A stretch of 64,000 bases of DNA, from the NCBI GenBank assembly GCA_028023455.1, contig JAQFVV010012496.1, positions 3,348,001 to 3,412,000 of the forward strand. The letters are read 5' to 3'. A program made the translations under genes and the position numbers. The stretch is from Epiperipatus broadwayi (lineage: Eukaryota > Onychophora > Udeonychophora > Euonychophora > Peripatidae). The stretch's first letter is position 1. Each line of letters opens with the position of its first letter. The notes under the pieces were generated by a model. It was not told where the DNA came from, searched no databases, and worked only from the letters and a program-made list of their open reading frames with translations. Below, piece after piece: positions 45,288 through 57,700 of this stretch.

Positions 45288-45667
45288 AACTGATTATTCA
45301 GAGAACTGAAAGCTGAATGAATGGATTCTAAGAAAGAACAATTTTAAACTTTTTTTACATAGATTTAAGCTGAATCATTTTATATACATTCATATTTAAA
45401 GTGCATACTTGAATAATATATAATGCACAGTTTACACATGGGTTTTTTAATTTCTTTATATACTAGGCTAAATGTTTTGTTAATATAATATTCACAATTT
45501 GTGATATAATTTTTATCTGCAGAAACAAACTACATTTTTCCCCATAAAAACAAATCTCTTGTTTTTTATATGATATTCTTGCTTTATGATAAGTTTTGAG
45601 AATCAATTGTTCCATCTAAGTGGAATGAAGAGTGTATTTATAAAGTAATTATAGCAATATTTCAACT
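45288..45667. other. No recognised feature
   Basis: AT-rich; probably non-coding Tigger 3' region or host spacer. Confidence 0.3.
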
Positions 45668-45815
45668 TTTTGGTTTTTTATCAATATCCCTCTCATCTCA
45701 ACTTCGCCATATCACAACCATCCATCAGTGACAGAGCATAATTTGACTTTTTGAATTGGTGGATGGTTATAATAAGCTGTAGTTGAGATAAGAGAGACAT
45801 TGACAAAAAACAAAA
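45668..45815. mobile_element. Hairpin MITE, about 148 bp
   Basis: TTTTTGGTTTTTTATCAATA at the left and CATTGACAAAAAACAAAAAA at the right are inverted, as are CTCATCTCAACT / AGTTGAGATAAG and AACCATCCATCA / TGGTGGATGGTT. No ribozyme motif. Confidence 0.65.
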
Positions 45816-45854
45816 AAAAAGAATATATATAAAATATTTTTATGAATTGTTATT

Positions 45855-46152
45855 ATAATAAAGAATAGAAATGAGATTGTATCCATGTAAACAGAAATAA
45901 CATTTATCTGTTGATGTTGCAAAGAAACTATCAATTACTATTAATTGACAATCCCTGAGGCCAAACAAGTTTTCTCATTAACATTTATTTTAAAAAAAAA
46001 CTCCAACAAAAGAGCTATTACAGGTTAATGAGAAAACTTGTTTAGTCCAGGGATTATCAATTAGTAGTCACTGATACTTTCTTAGCAATATCAAAAGCTA
46101 AATGTTATCTTTATTTACATGAATATAAGCTTATTTCTGTTCTTTATTATAT
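45855..46152. mobile_element. Hairpin MITE, about 298 bp
   Basis: Arms of about 130 bp: AATAAAGAATAGAAAT / ATTTCTGTTCTTTATT, AACAAGTTTTCTCATTAAC / GTTAATGAGAAAACTTGTT. The loop is A-rich. The ends TATAATAAAG/CTTTATTATA hint at a TA target. Confidence 0.65.
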
Positions 46153-46369
46153 ATAGTACAATGATTATTCGCTTTTCTACTAGATTTTAAAAGTGGATAA
46201 TTCCTATTTTCATGACAATGGTGTCATAAAAAGTATCAAACTGTCAACATAGGTGTTGATATTCACTTGTTTGTTATCTCTAGTTCACTTGAAAAGTAAA
46301 GATTCTTTACAAAATGATGCCTAATTGCTATGATATTACTAACAGTTGGTGCATATACTAACCTGTTTA

Positions 46370-46480
46370 CTGTGATATTGCTAACAGTTGAATGTATTTG
46401 GAATATTTAAATAATTAAATTTTCTAAAGACATTCAACACACAGATGATGGAAATAGTCCAATATAAAAATACAGATAGT
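46370..46480 (+). mobile_element. RzE end fragment
   Basis: GTTGAATGTATTTGGAATAT, CTAAAGACATTCAACAC and GATGATGGAAATAGTCCAAT repeat the right end of 13885-14250. Confidence 0.65.
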
Positions 46481-46994
46481 CTGTACTAATGGTTGATTCC
46501 TATTTGGTGGAGAAGAGATGAGTCAGGGGACAAACCTAAACCTTTAATTGAAGATATAATGTGTTAATCATATTGGTACACTACATTTACTGATAGTTTA
46601 TATAAACAGTATTTACATTAATTTCACAGGGACTTACAGTGGAGAGATAGCACGTTCATTTTTACACATAACCTGAAGTTCAAATCCAAGTGGAGTTAAC
46701 CTTAAAATTTTTTCACGTTCCAAATAAAGCTAAGGTTATTTTTGGAAGATATCTGATTTATAGCCAATCCAGCTAACTAATCAAAAATTGGTAGGTAAAT
46801 GAATATCAAGATATTATTGTTAAAAAGTAAAATAGGAGTAAAAAATATTCAACCTCTCTATAATGTCTCTCTCATTCATCCTCTATGGGAAGTTTCAGGT
46901 TTTGTATGAAAAGAACTAATTTTTTTTTTAATTTCATCTTAAAATATCTAATTTAAATTGATGGTGAAAATAAGTGATTTTCTCATTTATTCTT
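46481..46994. other. No recognised feature
   Basis: AT-rich spacer with no coding signal. Confidence 0.35.
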
Positions 46995-47081
46995 TAATAT
47001 TAGGGTATGAGCACAGACTTTCACATGACTCTCCACTCCATCTAATAACACTGATACACTTAAACATACATATGTTGAAAA

Positions 47082-47152
47082 GATAAATAATCACCAATAT
47101 ACGTATTTCATGCTAAACCAGCAATCATCAGTTGGTCCAGATTATCATCTCT
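47082..47152 (-). ncRNA. Hammerhead ribozyme, RzA left arm
   Basis: Mirror of the right-arm ribozyme: ACCAA, CUGAUGA, UUGCU/AGCAU, GAAA, UACGUAU, AUA, UUGGUGAUU. The core is complete apart from the U.U at the foot of stem II. Confidence 0.75.
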
Positions 47153-47560
47153 ACACATGTATACTATAAGTGCTCAGATATATATTAAGATAGACAATCC
47201 TCATACTTTAATGGACAGGCTTCAATCTACTCCACACTCCAACTCTTCAACCGTCCATCCAATTGAAAATCTGATGATGGAATGCTCAAAGTCCACCCCG
47301 AGGCCAAGATTATTGTCACACCCATATTGACCTAAGGTCAATCTGAACCCCACATGTACAGGACATAATCCATTAAATACATATGCATGGGTGTGACAAT
47401 AATCTTGGCCTCGGGGTGGCCTTTGAGCATTCCATCATCAGATTTTCAATTGGATGGATGGTTGAAGAGTTGGAGTGTGGAGTAGATTGAAGCCTGTCCA
47501 TTAAAGTATGAGGATTGTCTATCTTAATATATATCTGAGCACTTATAGTATATATGTTTA

Positions 47561-47631
47561 GAGATGATAATCTGGACCAACTGATGATTGCTGGTTTAGC
47601 ATGAAATACGTATATTGGTGATTATTTATCT
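47561..47631 (+). ncRNA. Type I hammerhead ribozyme, RzA right arm
   Basis: Extended stem I: AAUC (47569-47572) pairs with GAUU (47620-47623) and ACCAA (47576-47580) with UUGGU (47615-47619). CUGAUGA is at 47581-47587, stem II UGCU/AGCA within 47588-47602, GAAA at 47603-47606, helix III within AUACGUAU, cleavage triplet AUA (47612-47614). Confidence 0.8.
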
Positions 47632-47724
47632 TTTCAACATATGTATGTTTAAGTGTATCAGTGTTATTAGATGGAGTGGAGAGTGGTGGGTCATGTGAAA
47701 GTCTGTGCTCATACCCTAATATTA

Positions 47725-48384
47725 CATATATATATATATAGACACAGGTATAAATAAGCCTATGTTTCAGTTATTACATTTATTCTTTATAATCTGTAAG
47801 AGTACCACACCATCTTATAATTTCCAAGATTTCAAAGTATGAAATATGTAGTTGCCCTTAGATATACAACTTTACAGTATATTTAGGAAAAGGAAGAAAA
47901 ACCTTGTTAAATATCCAAACATTTACTACAGACACAAAGATTCCCTGAGATTTCTACTCTTTTTATAATCAGATGTGAGTATTATAAAAAATATTGTCGA
48001 ATTATCTCATTTTATAATAGATATTAGTGCAAAAATATGAAACATTATAACAGTAAAATTGATAATTAACTGATTATTAATCAATCGGTAAGCAAAACAT
48101 CTTGCTAACTCATGGCTTGACAATTTTTTCAAATTCCCTTAAAAGAATGAATTGACAATATTTAAAGTTACTAATATTTGATTGCTTATTCTGAACAGTT
48201 GAAAACGGCAGTAATAAAATGAGAATAGTCCGGTATATGTATTTCAGTTGTTGCATTGCAGGCATTTCTAAAATTTATTAAAATTGTGTGCAGTTTGAAA
48301 AGCTTCTGTGCGTAAATCACATCATAATCCAAGTAAATATTTTAATATTCCAAATCTCAGTAATGCAGGAGTAAAAGTGAGATA
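47725..48384. other. No recognised feature
   Basis: AT-rich spacer between RzA and a MITE. Confidence 0.4.
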
Positions 48385-48861
48385 CAGGTAACCCTCATAT
48401 AACACAGACAATAGGTCTTTTAAAAATACCATGTTATGCAAATTCACGTTATAGAAACAAAGAATGAATGCAAAAAATAGGGTTAGGTGCCAAACCTTAA
48501 AAAAAAAAGTAAAATATGTTCACTAAAACAATAAATAATCAGAAGTATTATATATTAATATATTGCATAAAGTTTTCTTTGTCATCAGTACTAATCAGCA
48601 TTAAACAAGTGTTTTCATATATGCTTGGATGACAAATATCGATAGAGATGGGCTCTTTCATACTCTCATCATGTCATATAGGAATTTCTCAAAACTTGTA
48701 CAAATGCTGTGCTATGAGGAGAGTTTTTTCATTACCTGAATCATGTTAAAGTAAAATGGTGTTGCAGGAATGCCATGTTATAGGGTTTCTGATCTAATTC
48801 TTGATGTCTGTGTTAGAGTAAAACTGTGTTGTAGCAATGCCATATTACAGGGGATTACTTG
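48385..48861. mobile_element. Tigger/pogo-like MITE, about 477 bp, TA target
   Basis: Left end CAGGTAACCCTCATATAACA, with GTTATGCAAATTCACGTTAT inside, resembles the ends of Tigger-like elements (known pattern CAG-TACCC-TCGTATAACGCG). The right end, read inverted, is CAAGTAATCCCCTGTAATAT. TA flanks both sides (48383-48384 and 48862-48863). Non-coding. The 44640 transposase remnant is of the matching superfamily, though not necessarily the same family. Confidence 0.65.
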
Positions 48862-49299
48862 TATTTGTAATTGAAAAAATGGAAAAAAAGTTGCTAATTT
48901 TTAATGGAGGGAGGGGTAGAATTAATTGGAACAATTTTGTAGAGTGTGTATTTTAAAAATGTTTGTCATTAATACTAGAATTATTGTATTTAAGACAAAT
49001 TGACCAATGATCATTTTACTCAATAGAGATTGAATTATATTGATGATGTGAGAAGTTATAAGACATGATTATAATCTTCTTTACATGAATGGATTTATTT
49101 TTAATTTATAAAATTTAGGTCTAGAATGCATAATTAACTAGTTGTTTCATTACTGTAATTAAAACATTCTATTAAAAGATCATTTTATATAGATGTCTTA
49201 ATCTAGTTATATTGCATTGTTCTTGATAATAAGTACTATAATTATTTTTCTTACATTATATTAATATTTTTAAGGCAATAAACCTAAAGCATATGTGAT
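48862..49299. other. No recognised feature
   Basis: AT-rich spacer. Confidence 0.4.
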
Positions 49300-49567
49300 G
49301 TGATGTATTATGGCTTCTCCTTAAACGAAGTCAAGAATATCTCAGCAATTATGCCCAGATAAACCTGTTAGCCACCTTATTTTACATTCCCCACCCTAAA
49401 TTTACCCATAATCTGCTCTATCCCATTTCCAGAACATAATTTTTGTCAACTCTATAACCTTTATATCTAAATCCCCCTTATCTTTTCCCAAACCCAGCAT
49501 AAAAACCAATAATTCACTTTCTGTATAATCACTCTTTTCATATTTATTTTTCCACAACTTCATTATG
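49300..49567 (-). pseudogene. LINE (GCATC-tail type) 3' end
   Basis: Matches 8524-8815 in inverse orientation: GTGATGTGATG tail, then ACCTGTTAGCC, TTTACATTCCCC and CCACAACTTCAT. Only the last 80 codons and the 3' UTR remain. Confidence 0.75.
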
Positions 49568-50028
49568 TGTGATTGAAAGTGCGAAGGTAGGGACTTCTAC
49601 AGGTCTTAACCACAAGCTTACACATTGGAAGAAAAGAGGGGAATCCTTTTTTACTTCGAGCTACTTTCTACATAAATGGGTGAAGCTGAAGCAGTTAGAT
49701 TATATTGTTATAATATTATTAACTTTACTTATAATTTATTATATATAATATCAAAAATGAATAATAAATTGAAGTGTAAATTTAACACATTATTGGACAA
49801 GATTGGATGAGCTCGCAGGGTTTAGTTGACGGATAGCAAGGTTAGACATTTATCACAAATGCGAAAAGGCATACCGTCTCTCCTACATTGCAGGATTAAT
49901 ACATAAGTACCACCTCATGCTTAAAGAAACTTAGAATTTTAGCAAGCTGTTGTCAAGGGAACATTACAGTTAAGTGGTAATATTTTGAAATACAAGCACA
50001 ATTCATATACTTGAAGTTTAATGTAATT
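49568..50028. other. No recognised feature
   Basis: Somewhat less AT-rich (49570-49700, 49800-49900), but I could not assign it. Confidence 0.3.
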
Positions 50029-50237
50029 AGAGGAGATTTGAACACAGACGTTCAAGCTCTCTATCTTATATAACCAAGACACATGACCACACACATGTAG
50101 AAAAGATACAAAATATGTATATTGGAAATCATTTATTTTTTTCACATATGTGTGATCATGTGTATCTGTTATATGAGGTAGAGTGGATGGCTAAGAGGAG
50201 CTTGAAAGTCTGTGTTCAAACTCCCTATAATTAGGTG
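50029..50237. mobile_element. RzA palindrome with partial hammerhead
   Basis: AATTAGAGGAGATTTGAACA at the left, GTTCAAACTCCCTATAATT at the right. In the centre AAAUAUGUAUAUUGG is the 3' half of the ribozyme only. Confidence 0.6.
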
Positions 50238-50369
50238 GTAAATGAAAAATAATTGCTAATATTTTATTGGTTTAAGTATTAAAGCTGTGATATGTGTAAT
50301 TTAAATATGTTTGCAATTAAATTAATTTACATACTTGTTTCATTAAATTCACTTTGTCCATTTTCCTTA

Positions 50370-50482
50370 TATTGGTGATTATTTACCTTTTCAACACATG
50401 TGTGATCAAGTGTGTCAGCAATATGAGATAGTGTGGATATCTGAGGGTCATGTAAAAGTCTGAGTTCAAACCCCCTATATAT
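50370..50482 (+). mobile_element. RzA copy starting at the cleavage site
   Basis: The copy begins with ATATTGGTGATTATTTACC, i.e. directly around the AUA/UUGG cleavage junction, and ends GTCTGAGTTCAAACCCCC. Unrelated sequence precedes it. Confidence 0.6.
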
Positions 50483-50888
50483 TACACATTGGTGAGTAGA
50501 TATGAAAAAATTTGTACTGTAAAAAAAGATTCTTACCACTATTAGTAATCTGATTAAAGGCAACTCCTACATACCAATTCAGGTCACTCATTCGTTTAAG
50601 TATGTGATATGTGTAATTTAAAATATATGTTTGCAATTAAAATTAATTTATATATTCATTTCATTAAATTCACTTGTATCCATTTTCCCTACCACTATTA
50701 AAGGCAACTCCTACATACCAATCCAGATCACTCATTCTTATCTCTCTTGCTCTAATTCTTACATAGTTAGTTTTCATCTTAAAGTCACCAATCTATTTTC
50801 TTCTTTTTCTCTTACTTTCTGTAATCATTCCCAATACAACTTTCATACATTACCAGTCTCCAAATATTCCCAATCATAAAACTTTTCA
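50483..50888. other. Spacer with local duplication
   Basis: About 120 bp around GCAATTAAATTAATTTACAT (50312) are repeated near 50630 together with AAAGGCAACTCCTACATACC (50556, 50700). Otherwise no gene. Confidence 0.4.
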
Positions 50889-51447
<559 letters not shown>

Positions 51448-52494
51448 GGCTATGATAATGTTATTATTACTGGGGATTTAAATATTCCAGATTTATATCA
51501 GGGTAGAATTACTACACACTTTTCTTTTTTGTCTTCTAAAGCTTCTAGAATGTTACAGTTCTGTAAATTTTTAGGACTCAAGCAATATAACCCATTTGTT
51601 AATTCCTTTCATCGTACTTTGGATTATATTTTATGTAGTTCAACAGTAGTTAGTAATTTTCAAGTTGTCTCTGTTAATTTTCCTATTGATGCTCATCATC
51701 CACCTTTTGAGTTTTATATTAACGTTTGTCACTCAAAGATTAATTTTTCTAATATTTCAAGAAAGGATTATGGGAAGGGTAATTATTTTGATTTTTGTAG
51801 AAACTTTTCTAAAGTTAATTGGAATTTTTTGTATTCTTTTAATGATGTAAATCATTGCTTGGATGAGTTTTTAAAGATTCTTAATGGTTTTATTGATTTG
51901 TATATTCCCAATAAGCGACCTTTTTATAAGGGTTTTCCTCATTGGTTTTCATGCGATCTTATTAAAATTATTAAAAGGAAGTCTTATCATCGTAGACTTT
52001 ATTTTAAAACACAGAATATCTTTTTTTATAATAATTTTATTAATTTCAGAAGATTGGTGAAGCATGTTTATAAAAGAGATTTGAAGAATTATATTAGAAG
52101 AATTGAGGTTAATATTTCATCTAACCCTAAAGAATTTTGGGATTTCATTAAAAAGTCTGGTTTGGGTAGAAAAAAGGTTCAAGCTACTCATGGTTTCACT
52201 TTAAGTGCAAATGACTTTTCAAAACATTTTGCTGATGTATATTCATCACATGATGCAATATCTTCAAATATTGCATTATTTTGTAATTCTTCAACTGTTC
52301 ATTGTATGATTGACCATATTTCTAAGGATAATGTTGTTATAGTTATTAAGCGACTTAAAATTCATTCTAGTTTGGGAAATGATAATATTCCTTCATTTAT
52401 TTACAAAGGGCTAGCTGAATTTATTGCAGTACCTCTTGCATTTATTTTTAATTTATCACTGAACTCTTGTGTTTTTCCTACGCTCTTCAGTGTG
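51448..52494 (+). pseudogene. LINE A endonuclease C-part and RT thumb-proximal linker
   Basis: Open from the microsatellite (which encodes poly-Ile in this frame) through G-Y-D-N-V-I-I-T-G-D-L-N-I-P-D. G-D-L-N matches the endonuclease G-D-F-N motif; D-Y-I-L-C-S and D-A-H-H-P-P-F correspond to the later D-x-I and S-D-H-x-P motifs. It then runs through a linker with L-G-N-D-N-I-P, the start of the RT (usual G-x-D-x-I-P). A frame change near 52480-52494 leads to the next segment; this frame stays open to 52617 but is meaningless there. No ATG is needed, as the copy is truncated. Confidence 0.8.
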
Positions 52495-53413
52495 CCAAAA
52501 TGGTCCCAATTTTTAAGAATGGTTCACGTGATTGTCTTAATAACTATAGACCTATTTCTGTTTTACATACTATTGCTAGAATTTTTGAGAGGTGTGTTTA
52601 TAATAAAATTATTTTAGATGTTAGTAAACTCATTTCTTCTTCACAGCATGGTTTTATACCTAATAGATCCGTAGAAACTAATTTGTTAACAATTTATGAT
52701 CATATAGCTCATGCAATTGAGGACCAGCAGAGACTTGATGTTGTTTATTTTGATTTATCAAAAGCTTTTGATAAAGTAGACCACAGTATTCTTCTTCGCA
52801 AATTATATCAAATGGGTTTTTCTACTAAGCTTGTTTATTGGTTTCAATCCTTTCTTCATGGTCGTACTGCATATATTAAATTTAATAATACTATTTCATC
52901 TAAGTTTAAATGTAATTTTGGAGTTCCTCAGGGTAGTATTTTAGCACCTATGCTTTTTAACATTTATATGAATGACCTTAAGGATTGCTTAAAATCTTCT
53001 TATCTTTTGTGCTATGCAGATGACTGTAAAATCTTTAGAAGAATCACATCTGTGTTTGATTGCACTCTTCTTCAAAAGGATATAGATAATTTTAGTGCTT
53101 GGTGTGATCTAAATAATATGATTGTTAATTTCAGTAAATGTTCCTTAGTCTCGTATTCTAAAAAATCTGAAGTTTTGCATTTTTCTTATTTTATTAATTG
53201 TCACAAAATTATTTCTGTTGAATCCCAAAAAGATTTGGGAGTTATATTTTCTAGTAATGGATCCTTTCTTCCTCATTTGGAAATGATTATTGGTAAAGCT
53301 TTAAAAATTATAGGTACTATTCTAAGGTTTGGTCATCATTTCAGTGGTGATACAAAATTTAAATTATTTTTATCATTGGTTCTTCCCATCATTGAATATT
53401 GTTCAATCATTTG
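52482..53413 (+). pseudogene. LINE A reverse transcriptase
   Basis: A complete RT core in one frame: N-N-Y-R-P-I-S-V-L, Q-H-G-F-I-P-N-R-S, motif A V-V-Y-F-D-L-S-K-A-F-D-K-V-D, motif B F-G-V-P-Q-G-S-I-L-A-P and motif C Y-A-D-D (about residues 183-186 counting from 52467). The family is the CR1/Jockey group of non-LTR retrotransposons, which copy RNA at a nicked target. The catalytic aspartates are all present. The frame ends at I-I-W-N followed by an out-of-frame stop; the expected next 40-odd residues seem missing. Confidence 0.9.
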
Positions 53414-53414
53414 G

Positions 53415-53790
53415 AATATCGGAAGAGCTGGGATGTAGACGTATTACAATCCGATCTAATAAGTTTTTTAAATATGTTTCTTTGGGAAATAAAACTGTTG
53501 TTCATCTTTCTTCTAGAAGACAATATAGAGATCTTAAATATCTTTATAAACTTGTTAATAAAATAGTTCTTTTATCTGACACAATTTCTACTGTTGTAAT
53601 TAGATCTCATGTGCATGATACTCGGTCTGCTTCTGTTTGTTACATTAAAACTTGTCATTCCAATGTTCTTAGATTTTCTCCTTTATTTAGACTGCCATAT
53701 TTATATAATCAGATTTGTAGTAATAATAATTACTTCAATTTAGATTATAATCAATTTTGTAATGTTATTAAATTTAAATGTCATATTTGA
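53415..53790 (+). pseudogene. LINE A C-terminal segment
   Basis: After a second frame change: F-F-K-Y-V-S-L...L-S-S-R-R-Q-Y-R-D-L-K-Y-L-Y-K-L-V-N-K, then R-S-H-V-H-D-T-R-S and C-H-S-N-V-L-R-F-S-P-L-F-R-L-P-Y-L-Y-N-Q. This is the usual CR1/L2-like tail after the RT (x-R-R-x3-D-L...L-Y-K-L). The stop is at 53788-53790. Confidence 0.8.
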
Positions 53791-54113
53791 TTGGTTTAAC
53801 TTGATTTTGTTTATATATATATATGTTAAATTGTTTTATTATTATTATTATTTTGTTACGTGCTTTATATTTATCCCTTTTATTTATTTGTTATTATTAA
53901 TGTTTTAATAATAATTGTTTATATGCTGATATTTAATTTTACTTTAGATTTTTAAATGTGTTAATTATCTTTTATTGAAATATGGCACATAATTATATTA
54001 ATAATTTGTCATTTAAACTCATTTATGTATTTATATATTTGTTATGGTGCAATACTGTAATTGGCTTTATGCTGTAGTTTTGTACGGTAAATAAATGAAT
54101 TGAATTGAATTGA

Positions 54114-56151
<2,038 letters not shown>

Positions 56152-56384
56152 TACTCTTCCTTTCTGCACAGCAAATTCTATTCTTTAACTCATCTTTTTC
56201 ATTTTTCTCAAAATCTTAATATTTAGGAGCTTTGATATTTTTCCTTTACTTTTCCTAATTGTCCACATTCCTGCATCATATGCAGCTTCATTTGAAGCAA
56301 AACATTTTTAAAAAATTTAAAAACCTAATTTCAGTGGGCACTTGAATAATTCTCTACATTTATAAAAGTCTTTTTAATATCTAG
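56152..56384. other. Spacer, no feature
   Basis: AT-rich. No clear relation to the sequence left of the first microsatellite. Confidence 0.3.
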
Positions 56385-56770
56385 GGTATATGAGCACGGA
56401 CTTTCGCACAACTCAACACTCATCACTCTATCTCATATTACTGATACACTTGAACACATATATCTTGAAAAGATAAATAATCATCAATATATGTATTTCA
56501 TACTAAACCAGCAATCATCAGTTGGTCCAGATTACCATATCTACACACATATGCCATAAATGCTCAGATATATATAAAGATAGCCATTCCTCATACTTTA
56601 ATGGACAGGCTTCAATCTATTCCATACTCCAACTCTTCAACCATCCATCCAATTGAAAATCTGATGGAACACTCAAAGGCCATCCCAAGGCTGAGATTCT
56701 TGTCATACCCATGTTGACCTAAAGTCATCTAACCCCACATGTACAGAACATAATCCATTTAATACATATC
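56385..56770 (-). mobile_element. RzA single copy with hammerhead
   Basis: From GGGTATATGAGCACGGAC to GAACATAATCCATTTAATAC, about 385 bp, like 24712-25095. The ribozyme is at 56483-56545 on the minus strand: CUGAUGA, UUGCU/AGUAU and GAAAUAC. Confidence 0.7.
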
Positions 56771-56872
56771 TTTTTAATTATTGCAATTCTTATTTTAATT
56801 GTTTTATCTAAGGAACTTTCCAAATATTTAAAAGGAATAATGTGCTACCTAATAAATAATGTTTCTGTAATT

Positions 56873-57245
56873 TAATTTTCACTACACCACTCTCATGCAA
56901 GATAGGGATTAGTCTTTACCTGCTTTTAACACTTTGTTCAGGGATGTAATCATAAACATATGGCCTAGTACACATCAAAAAGATGTATGTGATCTTCAAG
57001 AATCAAATTTCATGTTGAATCAGCGCTCATCAGTTGCCTAGATTACAATCTCTTACATATACCTTTATCTGGGTCAAATGATGAGTGTTAGTTCAGCATG
57101 AAAGGTGCATCTTGGGGATATAGGGGATTATACATCCCTTTCATGTTTTTAGTTATATGTTTATGATTATTACTCTCCACAAGATGTTAAAAGTAGATAG
57201 AACCTGATTTAGATCTTACATGAGAATGATGTAATGAAAATTACA
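56873..57245. mobile_element. RzA-related palindrome with two hammerheads
   Basis: Arms: TTTTCACTACACCACTCTCATG at the left and CATGAGAATGATGTAATGAAAAT at the right, about 180 bp each. Left minus-strand ribozyme: CUGAUGA, GCGCU/AACAU, GAAAUUUGAUUC. Right plus-strand ribozyme: AUGAUGA (C3 lost, 57078-57084), GUGUU...AGCAU, GAAA at 57100-57103, triplet AUC, then UUGGGG. A divergent subfamily with C before the stem I arm. Confidence 0.6.
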
Positions 57246-57319
57246 CTACATAAATATTATTCATTGCCCATATACCCTATATATTACATATATTGATACA
57301 GGTATCAATATATGTATAA

Positions 57320-57700
57320 TATATAGGGTATATGAGCACAGACTTTCACAAGACCCACTGCTCACTATTCTATCTCATATCACTAACACACTTGAACATT
57401 TATATGTAGAAAAGATAAATAATCACCAATATACATATTTCATGCTAAACCAGCAATCATCAGTTGGTCCAGATTACCATCTCTACACATATATGCTATA
57501 AGTGCTCAGATATATATTAAGATAGCAATCTTCATACTTTAATGGACAGGCTTCAATCCACTCCATACTGCAAGTCTTCAACCATCCATCCAATTGAAAA
57601 TCTGATGATGGAATGCTCAAAGGCTACCATGAGGCCGAGATTCTCACCACCCTCATATTGAACTAAAGTCAATATGACGCCTCATGTACAGGACATAATC
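57320..57700 (-). mobile_element. RzA single copy with hammerhead
   Basis: GGGTATATGAGCACAGACTT to GGACATAATCCATTTAATA. The ribozyme at 57418-57480 (minus) has ACCAA/UUGGU, CUGAUGA, UUGCU/AGCAU and GAAAUAUGUAU. Confidence 0.7.

Larger units (their letters stand above)
47003..47716. mobile_element. RzA complete palindrome, 714 bp, with two hammerheads
   Basis: The two halves are nearly perfect inverted copies, starting GGGTATGAGCACAGAC and ending in its complement; they join near 47370-47395. TAATATTA flanks both sides (46995-47002, 47717-47724); as it is itself a palindrome it could be a duplication or part of the arms. Transcripts of either strand would fold into a hairpin of about 350 bp carrying one ribozyme. 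Confidence 0.85.
51448..54113 (+). mobile_element. LINE A, CR1/Jockey-type, 5'-truncated, within (TTA)n
   Basis: Begins inside the endonuclease domain directly after the microsatellite and ends with AATAAATGAATT and a (GAATT)n tail (54090-54113) that merges into the next (TTA)n. It carries endonuclease, reverse transcriptase and C-terminal parts in three frames. The 3' UTR is 53791-54090. It is younger than the other LINEs here, since long frames survive. Confidence 0.85.
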
